Both the position numbers and the translations under genes were made by a program. Positions 1 through 6,384 of a stretch of 6,432 nt of DNA are shown piece after piece. Numbering within the stretch: position 1 is the stretch's first letter; each line of letters starts with the position of its first letter. Source of the DNA: an uncultured Collinsella sp. (GTDB taxonomy: Bacteria; Actinomycetota; Coriobacteriia; Coriobacteriales; Coriobacteriaceae). The notes under the pieces are model-generated. The model was given only the letters and a program-made list of their open reading frames with translations, was not told where the DNA came from and searched no databases. The stretch lies in contig URWM01000091.1 of assembly GCA_900551655.1 (NCBI GenBank), positions 1 to 6,432 of the forward strand. The letters run 5' to 3'.

Positions 1-49
1 ATCTACACCTAAGCCTTCGTCGGCAGCGTCAGATGTGTATAAGAGACAG
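1..49 (+). other. Nextera i5-side adapter (synthetic, not genomic)
   Basis: The first 49 bases match the Illumina Nextera i5-side adapter as I remember it. Bases 1-8 (ATCTACAC) are the end of the P5 flow-cell segment and 9-16 (CTAAGCCT) sit where the i5 index belongs; this matches the index usually called S508. Bases 17-30 (TCGTCGGCAGCGTC) are the read-1 tail and 31-49 (AGATGTGTATAAGAGACAG) are the Tn5 mosaic end. Genomic sequence starts at 50. The segment should be trimmed. It supplies a false stop and six false residues to the truncated smc frame. Confidence 0.98.
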
Positions 50-2506
50 GTTGCGCTCGTCGTCGCTCGTCTGGGCCAGGCGCACCTTGGCATCGGCGAG
101 CTTGCCGGCTGCCTCGGAATCGTCACGGCGCACGCGATCGAGCTCGTCGTTGGCTTCGGCAATCTGGAGACCCAAGTCGCTTGCCTGCGCACGGGCCTCG
201 TCACGCGAACGGGTGAGCTCGTCAACGCGCGGGCGCGCAGCGCGAACGGCCTCGGCGGCCTGCTCGCGGCGCTTGGAGATGCGCACGCGCTCGACCTCGG
301 CATTGTTGGCGCTTTGCTCCAGGCGGCCGATCTCGGAGAGCAGCGAGCGGCGCTCGCCCTCAAGACGGGCGATCTCGCCGGCGGCATCGCCCTCGGCGGC
401 ACGCGCCTCCTCGGCGGCCGCATTGGCCTCGACGACCTGATCCGACACATGCTCAAACACGGCAGCCAGATCAGGCTCCAGGCCCTCCAGCTCACGAATA
501 CGACGCTTGCGCTCCAGGGCACCCGAGGCCTCGCCGGCATCGAGCCCCACGCGCACCAGGCCGCCACAGCTCACGCGGGCGCCATCGGGAGTCACATAGG
601 TCACGCCGTCAACGACTGGTGCCGTCAGCGCGGCAGCCAAGTCATCGACCACGTAATAGCCGCCGAGCAGGGCCTCGACAACCGGGCCATACCCGGCGCG
701 CACGGACAGGCGATCGACCAGACGAGAACCGGCAGCACCCTTAGCAGCAGCAGAGCTGCTCACACTGCTCGCCACCAGCAGTGCCTCGCCCGAGGCCTTC
801 TTTTGGTCCAGAGCCGCACGACCGGCACGCTCAAGTGCGGCAGCGTTATCGAACAACAGAGCATCGATATCGCCGGCGAGCAGCTGCTCAACCAGGCCCT
901 CAAGCTCACGCGGCGCCTCGAGCACGTCGCCCAGACGACCCGAGACATCGTCGCCCAGCGCGCCCATCAGACGACTCACCAGGGGCGAGCTGTCTGCCAT
1001 GCGGGCATCGAGCTTCTTTTGGCTCGCGAGCTCCGAGCGCACCTCAGACAGCTTATTGCGTGCCTCGCTCTCGCGATTACGCAAGTCCTTCAACGCTGCA
1101 CGGGCGACCTCGGTAGCCTCACGCGCATCGCTCTGGGCTTGACGAGCCTGATCGAGCGCGCCTTCGAGCTCCTCAGCACGGTTGCGGCGGCTATCAAGCG
1201 ATGCCGTGACCTCCTCGAGCTGCTCATCGATCTGCTCCAGGCGCGAGGCATACATGTTGTCCTCGACCTCGGCGTTGCTCAGCGAGTCCTTCACCTTGGC
1301 GAGCTCGAGAGCGGCGTTATCGGCCACACGCTGCACATCGCGCTGCTCGCGCGTGAGCTGCGAAATCTGATTGTCGAGCGCAACGCGACGCTCGTGGAGC
1401 TCGGCGGCGGCAGGACCAGCGGCGTCAACGTCCTCCTGGGCCTGCATATGCGCGCCGGTCACTTCCTCGAGCTGAGCACGTGCGTCCTCGAGCTCCTCAA
1501 CCACGCGACGGCGCTGATGCTCGGAGCTCGAGATCTGGCCACGCATGTCGGACAGGCGCGACACCATGTTATGGCCCTTTTCCTCGAGCAGGCGCATATC
1601 GGAGTTAATGCGACCGACCACGTCTTGCATATGACGGCGCTGCTCGCCCAAGTCGCCCACAAACAGGCCCTTTTCCTCGAGCATAACTTGGAGCTTCTCG
1701 AGCTCGCGCTCCTTTTCACCCAAGCGGTATTGCGCGAGCTCAAGCTCGGCGGCGCCCTCCTTAGAGCGGCTCTCCAGGTCGTTCCACTGCGATTGCAGCG
1801 AACGCAGCTCGTCGACAGCCAGCATCTGCGTAAGCTCGTTCGCGCGCGAGGACAGCTCTTTGTACTTGCGCGCGCGATCGACCTGACGCTCCAGCGGCCG
1901 CAGCTGACGGGCGATCTCCTTATTGATGTCGCGGGCACGGGTCAGGTGCTCGTCCATCGACTTGATCTTTTTGAGCGCACGCTCCTTGCGGCGCTTGTGC
2001 TTGGAGATGCCGGCAGCCTCCTCAATAAGGGCGCGGCGCTCCTCGGGGCGGCTCTGCAAAATGGCATCGAGCTTGCCCTGGCTGATGATGGAATGCGTAT
2101 CCTTGCCCAGTCCCGAATCGTGCAGGATGTCCTGGATGTCCATCAGGCGGCACGGGCTCGAGTTGATGAGGTACTCACTTTCGCCCGAGCGGTACATGCG
2201 GCGGGTGATAGCCACCTCATCAAAGTCGACAGGCAGCATATGGTCCGAGTTATCGAGCACCAGCGTGACCTCGGCGACACCCACCGGCTTACGCGCCGAC
2301 GAGCCCGAGAAGATGACGTCCTCCATGGCCTGGCCGCGCAGCTGCTTGGCGCTCTGCTCGCCCAGGACCCACAGAATCGAGTCGGAGATGTTCGATTTTC
2401 CCGAGCCGTTGGGACCGACGATGACGGTTAGGCCCGGCTCAAACGTCATATGGGCGCGGTCGGCAAACGACTTGAACCCTTTGAGCGTGAGGGACTTGAG
2501 ATACAC
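50..2506 (-). CDS. smc: Chromosome segregation ATPase Smc, N-terminal part (3' end missing)
   Basis: Smc forms the ATP-driven ring that, with ScpA and ScpB, compacts and segregates the chromosome. The visible 819 genomic residues begin with the ATPase head: a Walker A motif GPNGSGKS at about 31-38 and a Q-loop region ISQGKLDAIL at about 141-150. A long charged coiled coil follows (about 170-500), then the hinge domain (about 505-660, with a glycine-rich CGGLVRVG near 647-654), then the start of the returning coiled coil. Bacterial Smc is usually near 1,180 residues, so roughly 360 are lost. These include the ABC signature and Walker B of the C-terminal head half. The gene is cut by the contig end, not by mutation; the last genomic codon is Asn at 50-52, and the apparent tail LSLIHI is adapter. 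The start is GTG at 2504-2506, preceded by GAGGA a few bases upstream in the 10-bp gap after rnc. This is the last gene of the cluster. Confidence 0.97.
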
Positions 2507-2516
2507 GGTTCCTCGC

Positions 2517-3242
2517 TTAAACAGGCTTCTTGTTGAGAATCACGCCGTTAGTGGTGTAACCCATGCGGTCGAGCGCCTCGAGCGCAGCGGCTCCCTCGGC
2601 TTCCTTCTTGGAGGAACCGGTGCCGCGGCCCTGGCGAATACCGTCGATAAGTACCACGGCGGTAAAGGTGGGCGCATGCGCGGGGCCCTCGGAGCCAACG
2701 AGCTTGTACGCCGGAGGCTCGTGGCCGTCGGCCTGCACGCACTCCTGCAAAAACGACTTGGGGTTCGCGGGGTGCTCGGCACGCTCGGAAGCCAGGTGCG
2801 GCTTAAGCGTACGGTGAATGAACTCCGCCGCCGCATCCCAGCCGGCATCCAGGTACAGCGCGCCGACGAGCGACTCGTAGACGTTCTCGAGCGCCGAATG
2901 CAGGCCGCGCGCGCCCGTGCCGGTCTCGGAGGCACCAAAGATGATGATGTCGTCGATGCCCAGCTCATGGGACACCTCGGACAGCGTGGCACCCGAGACG
3001 AGCGACACCTTTAGGCGCGTAAGCTTGCCCTCGTCAAACTCGGGATAGGATTCAAAGAGCGAACGGGCAACCACGGCGCCCAAAATGGAATCGCCCAAAA
3101 ACTCAAGGCGCTCATAGCTCGCCGAGACGGGCTGACCTTCCACTGCAGAGGGGTGCGTGAGCGCCGCGCGCAGCAGCACCTTGTTATTGAACTCGTGGCC
3201 CAGGATTTCCTGGGCGCGCGCGAGTCGTTGAGATAAAGCCAA
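2517..3242 (-). CDS. rnc: Ribonuclease III
   Basis: This is the double-strand-specific endoribonuclease that processes rRNA precursors and structured mRNAs. It is 241 residues, a normal bacterial length. The N-terminal endonuclease domain carries the signature ERLEFLGDS at 44-52, with metal-site acids expected at Glu47 and Asp51, and a second metal-site region at 117-132 (ALENVYESLVGALYLD) with Glu123. By my alignment to E. coli Asp114, the position three before Glu123 is Asn120 rather than Asp. The C-terminal double-stranded RNA-binding domain spans about 160-226 and ends in the typical KKEAEGAAALEAL helix. The start is TTG at 3240-3242. It is supported by a strong Shine-Dalgarno AAGGAGG (complement of 3251-3257) eight bases upstream, inside the end of acpP, and by the N-terminal sequence fitting the family. 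The gene lies 3 bp after acpP and 10 bp before smc, so co-transcription is expected. Confidence 0.97.
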   Translation of the reverse strand: MALSQRLARAQEILGHEFNNKVLLRAALTHPSAVEGQPVSASYERLEFLGDSILGAVVARSLFESYPEFDEGKLTRLKVSLVSGATLSEVSHELGIDDIIIFGASETGTGARGLHSALENVYESLVGALYLDAGWDAAAEFIHRTLKPHLASERAEHPANPKSFLQECVQADGHEPPAYKLVGSEGPAHAPTFTAVVLIDGIRQGRGTGSSKKEAEGAAALEALDRMGYTTNGVILNKKPV

Positions 3243-3245
3243 GAC

Positions 3246-3488
3246 TTAGGCCTCCTTGGCGTTTTCAATAGCGTCGACAGCGTCGGCGACAGAGTTGAGC
3301 GACAGCAGGGTCTCGTCATCGATCTCGAGGTCGAACTCGTCCTCGATAGCCGTCACCAGCTGCAGACGCTCGAGCGAATCGGCATCGAGATCGTCGAAGG
3401 TGGTCTCGTCGCTAATCTCGGCGACATCGACACCCAGCACATCGGCGGCGACTTCGGCGATCTTATCGAAGATTTCGGAGCGGTCCAT
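3246..3488 (-). CDS. acpP: Acyl carrier protein
   Basis: This 80-residue acidic protein carries growing acyl chains in fatty acid synthesis and hands them to PlsX and other enzymes. The phosphopantetheine attachment site is Ser38 in the motif DADSLERLQL, followed by the conserved acidic helix IEDEFDLEI. Length and charge match the family exactly. The ATG at 3486-3488 is preceded by AGAGGAAG with suitable spacing. The neighbours are the functionally linked plsX upstream (124-bp gap) and rnc downstream (3-bp gap). The last codons of acpP contain the ribosome binding site of rnc, so the two are likely co-translated from one message. Confidence 0.97.
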   Translation of the reverse strand: MDRSEIFDKIAEVAADVLGVDVAEISDETTFDDLDADSLERLQLVTAIEDEFDLEIDDETLLSLNSVADAVDAIENAKEA

Positions 3489-3520
3489 AGCGCTTCCTCT
3501 CGTATTGCGTGAATATCAAC

Positions 3521-3546
3521 GCGCTGGCGCCGCAAGCGCAGCGCCA
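3521..3546 (-). other. GC-rich hairpin in the acpP leader
   Basis: The plsX-acpP gap holds two mutually exclusive stems: GCGCTG/CAGCGC (3521-3526 with 3539-3544) and TGGCGC/GCGCCA (3525-3530 with 3541-3546). Neither is followed by a U-tract in the transcribed direction, so it does not look like an intrinsic terminator. It could be a leader structure or processing site for the acpP-rnc-smc message. Such stems arise easily in GC-rich DNA, so this is weak. Confidence 0.25.
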
Positions 3547-3612
3547 AGACACGGTTTTGATTCTACCCCACGACGCAGGCCGCGAGGCACAAAACAGCGC
3601 CCCAACTCGCTC

Positions 3613-4632
3613 CTACAAAACGATGCCGTCCATAGAGCTGGCGACGTTCTCGACCAGTCCGGCGCGTACGGCCTCCGCCGCGGCGAGCGTACCGTTTTTG
3701 ACGGCCTCGACCGAGGTGGCACCGTGGCCGATCAGGACCACGCCACGCAGGCCCAGCAGAATGGCGCCGCCCTTAGCATCGCCCGAGAGCTTTGCCTTGA
3801 TCTCGCGCATCTGCTTTTTGATGAGCAGCGCGGCAATCTTGGTGCCGAGCGAAGACATAAAGACACCCTTGAGCTCCTGCAGCAAAAACTTGGCAGCGCC
3901 CTCGGTTGCCTTAAGGGCAATGTTTCCCGACATGCCGTCGGCGACCACGACGTCAAAATTGCCCGACGTAAGATCGGTGCCCTCGCAGTTGCCCACAAAA
4001 CCGGGAACAGCGGCCTTCATGGCCGGGAAGCACGACTTGGTGAAGTTGGAGCCCTTCTCATCCTCGGTGCCGTTGGCAAGCAGGCCCACGCGAGGATGCT
4101 CAATACCCAAGACGACGCGCGCATAGGCGCTACCCATCTGGGCAAAACGCACCATATCGTCCACCGTGACATCGGGGTTGGCGCCCATGTCACACAGAAC
4201 CGTCAGACCGCCGGCGCGGTTGGGCAGTGCATTGGTGAGGCACGGACGCACCGGCTGCTTCTTGCCCTCGGCCTGATAGCGAAACGGCGTCACGTAGGCG
4301 GTAGCGGCAGCGGTCATGGCGCCGGTGGAGCCGGCAGAGAAGAACGCGTCCGCGTTACCCTTCTTGATAGCGCGGCAGGCAAGCACGATCGAGGACTTGC
4401 GCTTGGTCATCACGGCTCGAATGGGATCGTCATCCATGGCGATGACATCGGGCGCCTCCAAGGCCTCAACGCGAGCGTGAGCCGCGGCAAAGGGGTTCAC
4501 GATCTCTGCGGGACCGACAGCCAAGACCTCGATATCGGGATCCGCCGCAAGCGCCGCTTCGATACCGTCGAGGACAACCTGTGGCTTCTCGTCTCCACCC
4601 ACAACGTCTACACAAACGCGAACGTTACTCAT
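3613..4632 (-). CDS. plsX: Phosphate acyltransferase PlsX
   Basis: PlsX converts acyl-ACP and phosphate to acyl-phosphate, the donor used by PlsY in bacterial phospholipid synthesis; it is a peripheral membrane enzyme. Family motifs appear in order: VDVVGGD near 8-14 (usually VDAMGGD), SAGSTGAM near 99-106, LLANGTEDEKG near 184-194, FVGNCEG near 212-218, DGMSGNIALK near 232-241, and LLGLRGVVLIGHG near 292-304. The 339-residue length is normal. Two in-frame ATGs are present, at 4636-4638 and 4630-4632. The AAGGAG Shine-Dalgarno (complement of 4640-4645) is one base from the first but seven from the second, so I chose the second. The gene follows rpmF, as in many bacteria, and precedes acpP, which supplies its substrate carrier. 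A terminator-like hairpin lies just upstream. Confidence 0.96.
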   Translation of the reverse strand: MSNVRVCVDVVGGDEKPQVVLDGIEAALAADPDIEVLAVGPAEIVNPFAAAHARVEALEAPDVIAMDDDPIRAVMTKRKSSIVLACRAIKKGNADAFFSAGSTGAMTAAATAYVTPFRYQAEGKKQPVRPCLTNALPNRAGGLTVLCDMGANPDVTVDDMVRFAQMGSAYARVVLGIEHPRVGLLANGTEDEKGSNFTKSCFPAMKAAVPGFVGNCEGTDLTSGNFDVVVADGMSGNIALKATEGAAKFLLQELKGVFMSSLGTKIAALLIKKQMREIKAKLSGDAKGGAILLGLRGVVLIGHGATSVEAVKNGTLAAAEAVRAGLVENVASSMDGIVL

Positions 4633-4639
4633 ATACATA

Positions 4640-4645
4640 CTCCTT
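4640..4645 (-). promoter_or_regulatory. plsX ribosome binding site that decides the start
   Basis: The minus strand reads AAGGAG here. Its spacing is one base to the upstream ATG (4636-4638) and seven bases to the downstream ATG (4630-4632), so the downstream start is favoured. The U-tract of the preceding hairpin ends only four bases before it. Confidence 0.75.
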
Positions 4646-4649
4646 ATAC

Positions 4650-4679
4650 AAAAATGGCCGACTCATTGAGCCGGCCATT
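4650..4679 (-). terminator. Terminator-like hairpin between rpmF and plsX
   Basis: On the minus-strand transcript, AATGGCCG pairs perfectly with CGGCCATT (4653-4660 with 4672-4679). The stem continues through a G-U wobble and CTC/GAG to a three-base loop, giving about 12 pairs. It is followed at once by a run of five U (complement of 4650-4654, partly shared with the stem). The wobble pair forms only in minus-strand RNA; the plus strand would have an A-C mismatch, so orientation agrees with the genes. The U-tract is short and runs into the plsX ribosome binding site, so it may be a partial terminator that lets some transcripts continue. Confidence 0.65.
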
Positions 4680-4719
4680 GTGGTTCCAGTTGGAACGGCA
4701 TCGCATCCAGAGTATACAG

Positions 4720-4899
4720 TTACTCGGTAACGATAACCTCGCGGTCCTTGTAGAAACCGCAGCTGGGGCACACGTGGTGCGGGAGCTTAACAGCACCGCA
4801 ACGGGGGCACGTGGACTGAGCCGCAGCCGAGATCTTCATGTTGGCGGAACGGCGGGTGTGAGTGCGGATACGACCCTGCTTTTGTTTAGGTACGGGCAT
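4720..4899 (-). CDS. rpmF: Large ribosomal subunit protein bL32
   Basis: This 59-residue basic protein is the ribosomal protein L32. It starts MPVPKQKQGRIRTHTRRS, the usual N-terminus of the family. It carries a zinc ribbon made of two CxxC pairs, CPRC at 31-34 and CPSC at 44-47, so it is the zinc-binding form; the ending is KDREVIVTE. The ATG at 4897-4899 follows AAGGAAGG with five bases of spacing. It sits between the DUF177 gene (64-bp gap) and plsX (87-bp gap with a hairpin). DUF177-rpmF-plsX is a widely conserved order. Confidence 0.97.
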   Translation of the reverse strand: MPVPKQKQGRIRTHTRRSANMKISAAAQSTCPRCGAVKLPHHVCPSCGFYKDREVIVTE

Positions 4900-4963
4900 A
4901 GTGACCTTCCTTATGAACTATCCAGTGTGGCGATTACGCGCAAGTAGCGATACTACCACAGTT

Positions 4964-5518
4964 TTACTCGTCAAGCTTGAGATTCTTCAATGCTGCAAAT
5001 GGATTTTCCGTGGCAGCGGCCCATTCAGCCTCTGCTTGAGCGGCGCAATCGCATTGCTCGACGTTGAGATTGATGCCGCAAGTGGGGCATAGGCCGCGAC
5101 AATCGGGCTTGCACAGGACAACGAACGGCGTGTCCATGACGACCGCGTCGTTGATGGGCTCACCCAGATCGACGATGCGATCCTCGCCCAGCAGCTCGTA
5201 GCCATCTTCGTAGGCCTCGGGGTCCTCGGGCTCGTTAAAGAGATAGAATTCCTCGATCTCACCGGCAATATCAAACGAAGCGGGCTCCAGACAACGGTCG
5301 CACTCACCGGTTGCGTGCGCGCGGACCATGCCCGTAAGCAGAACACCGGTGCCGGCATTGGTAAAGACCACATCATAATCAATGCCGTCCTGCAGCTGGT
5401 ACTCCTTCTCGCCCACCGTATAGGTGGCGACATCGACCTTGCCGGTCAGCGGATACGAGTCTCCGGGAAACTCGAGCTGCTCGGAAAGATCGACGGTAAC
5501 GCTCGGGAACTCAGCCAT
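4964..5518 (-). CDS. DUF177 / YceD-family protein
   Basis: The product belongs to the DUF177 (YceD) family, whose members are encoded beside rpmF and have been linked to 23S rRNA accumulation in plants and bacteria. The visible marks are cysteine clusters: CDRC at 73-76, then CKPDCRGLCPTCG starting at 136 with Cys at 136, 140, 144 and 147, and CDC at 156-158. Several of these probably bind zinc. A very acidic segment lies between them (about 88-115), and the C-terminus ends FAALKNLKLDE, as in the family. I set the start at the ATG at 5516-5518 (184 residues), which overlaps the stop of the upstream gene as TAATG. An upstream in-frame ATG at 5567-5569 would add 17 residues that read as out-of-frame sequence of the upstream gene. 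No strong Shine-Dalgarno precedes 5518, so translational coupling is likely. Confidence 0.9.
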   Translation of the reverse strand: MAEFPSVTVDLSEQLEFPGDSYPLTGKVDVATYTVGEKEYQLQDGIDYDVVFTNAGTGVLLTGMVRAHATGECDRCLEPASFDIAGEIEEFYLFNEPEDPEAYEDGYELLGEDRIVDLGEPINDAVVMDTPFVVLCKPDCRGLCPTCGINLNVEQCDCAAQAEAEWAAATENPFAALKNLKLDE

Positions 5519-5862
5519 TACCACTGACCATTCTGCTGGGCGGCACCCTCGTTGAGCTGCTGACGGCAACGGGTGACGGTGCCGGTCAGGCTCTTGAGGT
5601 TCTCCTCGAGGTGCGTAAAGACCTGCTCGGCGTAGTCCTCGGCGGCATAGCGCGTCTCGCGCTCATACTGCTGGGCACGGTCGCGAATATCGTCGGCCTG
5701 CTGCTGCGCTAAGCGAACGATCTCCTGCTCACCGGCAATGGTGAGGGCCTGCTGCTGAGCATCGGCGATGATGGAATCGGCCTGAGCGGCGGCGGAAGCC
5801 ATAAGCTCCTCGCGCTCCTTGAGGATACGGCGGGACTTCTGCCATTCCTCGGGATAGCTCAT
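5518..5862 (-). CDS. Open 3' portion of the frameshifted SepIVA-like gene
   Basis: This 114-residue frame is what remains intact after the frameshift. An automatic caller would begin it at ATG 5860-5862, which overlaps the TGA of the shifted 5' part as ATGA. The ATG is probably an internal Met following ILDEIR, because conserved-looking family sequence continues upstream in this frame as far as the shift and no strong Shine-Dalgarno precedes it. The product is almost wholly predicted helix: a charged start, an Ala/Gln-rich coiled coil (about 20-75) and a Gln/Asn-rich tail. It has no signal peptide or membrane segment. Reinitiation at the ATGA could make this fragment if the mutation is real. 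Its stop overlaps the DUF177 start. Confidence 0.6.
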   Translation of the reverse strand: MSYPEEWQKSRRILKEREELMASAAAQADSIIADAQQQALTIAGEQEIVRLAQQQADDIRDRAQQYERETRYAAEDYAEQVFTHLEENLKSLTGTVTRCRQQLNEGAAQQNGQW

Positions 5863-6014
5863 GCGGATCTCGTCGAGGATGTTAAAGAAGACGTCGGCGT
5901 CGATAACCTCATCTGGGCGTTCTTGCCGAACGGCGTCTTAGCCTCTTCGATGAGCCCCTCGAGCTCGTCGACAAGACTCACGATCCTGTCGCCAGGAAAA
6001 TTCTCGCCCGGCAT
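5518..6014 (-). pseudogene. SepIVA/DivIVA-like coiled-coil protein gene, frameshifted
   Basis: The gene starts at ATG 6012-6014 with a good ribosome binding site, AAAGGAG five bases upstream (complement of 6020-6026). It reads MPGENFPGDRIVSLVDELEG and on to KNA at residue 33. The frame then moves by one base near 5915-5917. The original frame goes on as non-family sequence to a TGA at 5859-5861 (51 residues). The -1 frame continues the family sequence: DEVIDADVFFNILDEIR, then MSYPEEWQKSRRILKERE and an Ala/Gln-rich coiled coil. Restoring one base (CCC to CCCC at 5915-5917 on the minus strand) would give one 165-residue protein. The layout VDELEGLIEEA ... ILDEIR ... PEEWQKSRRILKEREEL resembles actinobacterial DivIVA-like proteins of the SepIVA type, encoded next to DUF177 and thought to act in septation and cell-envelope growth. 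It is either a sequencing or assembly indel or a genuine mutation; the shift site is not a classic slippery heptamer. Confidence 0.8.
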
Positions 6015-6030
6015 CCGGTCTCCTTTCATA

Positions 6031-6057
6031 GGTAACATATCATCGTGTTAGTTTACC
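6031..6057. promoter_or_regulatory. AT-rich dyad upstream of the SepIVA-like gene
   Basis: The 68-bp gap after coaD contains an inverted repeat TAACA-8-TGTTA (6033-6037 with 6046-6050), nested inside GGTAA/TTACC (6031-6035 with 6053-6057). It lies just upstream of the ribosome binding site at 6020-6026 and is clearly more AT-rich than its surroundings. It could be an operator or part of a promoter region. I could not place a convincing -35/-10 pair, so function is only suggested. Confidence 0.3.
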
Positions 6058-6082
6058 ACATGCCACCAGGCATTAAAAAACG

Positions 6083-6384
6083 TCACGAAAAGCGATGTTT
6101 GAGCGCCTTGACCACATTGGGCGGAACAAAATTAGAGACGTCGCTACCGAGCGAGGCAATCTGGCGAACCACCGAGCTCGAGATATAGCCGTACTGCGGC
6201 GCACTCATGACAAAGATGGACTCCAGCTCGTTATCCAGGCGGTAGTTGAGGTCGGCCTGCTGCAGCTCGTACTCAAAGTCGGTCATAGCACGCAGACCCT
6301 TGACCACGGCTCCTGCTCCCTGTTCGCGGGCAAAATCGACCAAGAGGCCGGTGAAGGGCAGCACCTCGACGCCGTCAATATCAC
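6083..6384 (-). CDS. coaD: Phosphopantetheine adenylyltransferase, C-terminal part (5' end missing)
   Basis: CoaD transfers AMP from ATP to 4'-phosphopantetheine to form dephospho-CoA, the penultimate step of CoA synthesis. About 100 residues are present. They match the C-terminal two thirds of the family: VEVLPFTGLLVDFA, then VVKGLRAMTDFEYELQ, then YISSSVVRQIASLGSDVS and a final VPPNVVKALKHRFS. The family is about 160 residues, so roughly 60-65 N-terminal residues are missing, including the HxGH nucleotide-binding motif. The frame runs open to the adapter junction at 6384; the GTG at 6362-6364 is an internal Val, not a start. The stop is TGA at 6083-6085. It is the first gene seen in the cluster, 68 bp before the SepIVA-like gene. 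Confidence 0.95.

Noticed and set aside
35..2431. A 798-codon open frame on the plus strand opposite smc
   Set aside because: It begins in adapter sequence (MYKRQ) and is the antisense shadow of a GC-rich, codon-biased gene. No recognisable domain appears, while the minus strand encodes clear Smc motifs.
1923..3014. A 363-codon plus-strand frame across the smc start and rnc
   Set aside because: Ser/Arg/Leu-rich composition typical of a shadow frame; it crosses the boundary of two real genes with no motif of its own.
3560..3565. Possible -10 box TAGAAT (minus strand) for acpP
   Set aside because: No reasonable -35 element occurs 16-18 bases upstream; the nearest TTGTGC is about 21 bases away, so it is not supported as a promoter.
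3256..4947. A 563-codon open frame on the plus strand opposite acpP, plsX and rpmF
   Set aside because: It spans three well-supported minus-strand genes and their gaps, shows no family motif, and fits the same antisense codon-bias effect.
5519..5569. Upstream ATG extending the DUF177 protein by 17 residues
   Set aside because: The extra residues lie within the upstream gene in another frame, and the TAATG junction at 5516-5520 gives a natural coupled start.
5910..5925. Programmed -1 frameshift in the SepIVA-like gene
   Set aside because: The site reads AAC GCC CAG ATG and lacks an X-XXY-YYZ slippery heptamer; re-pairing of the P-site codon would be poor, and I see no clear downstream pseudoknot.
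6061..6080. Short stem ATGCC/GGCAT with adjacent T-run after coaD
   Set aside because: In the transcribed direction the T-run precedes the five-pair stem instead of following it, so it does not form an intrinsic terminator for coaD.
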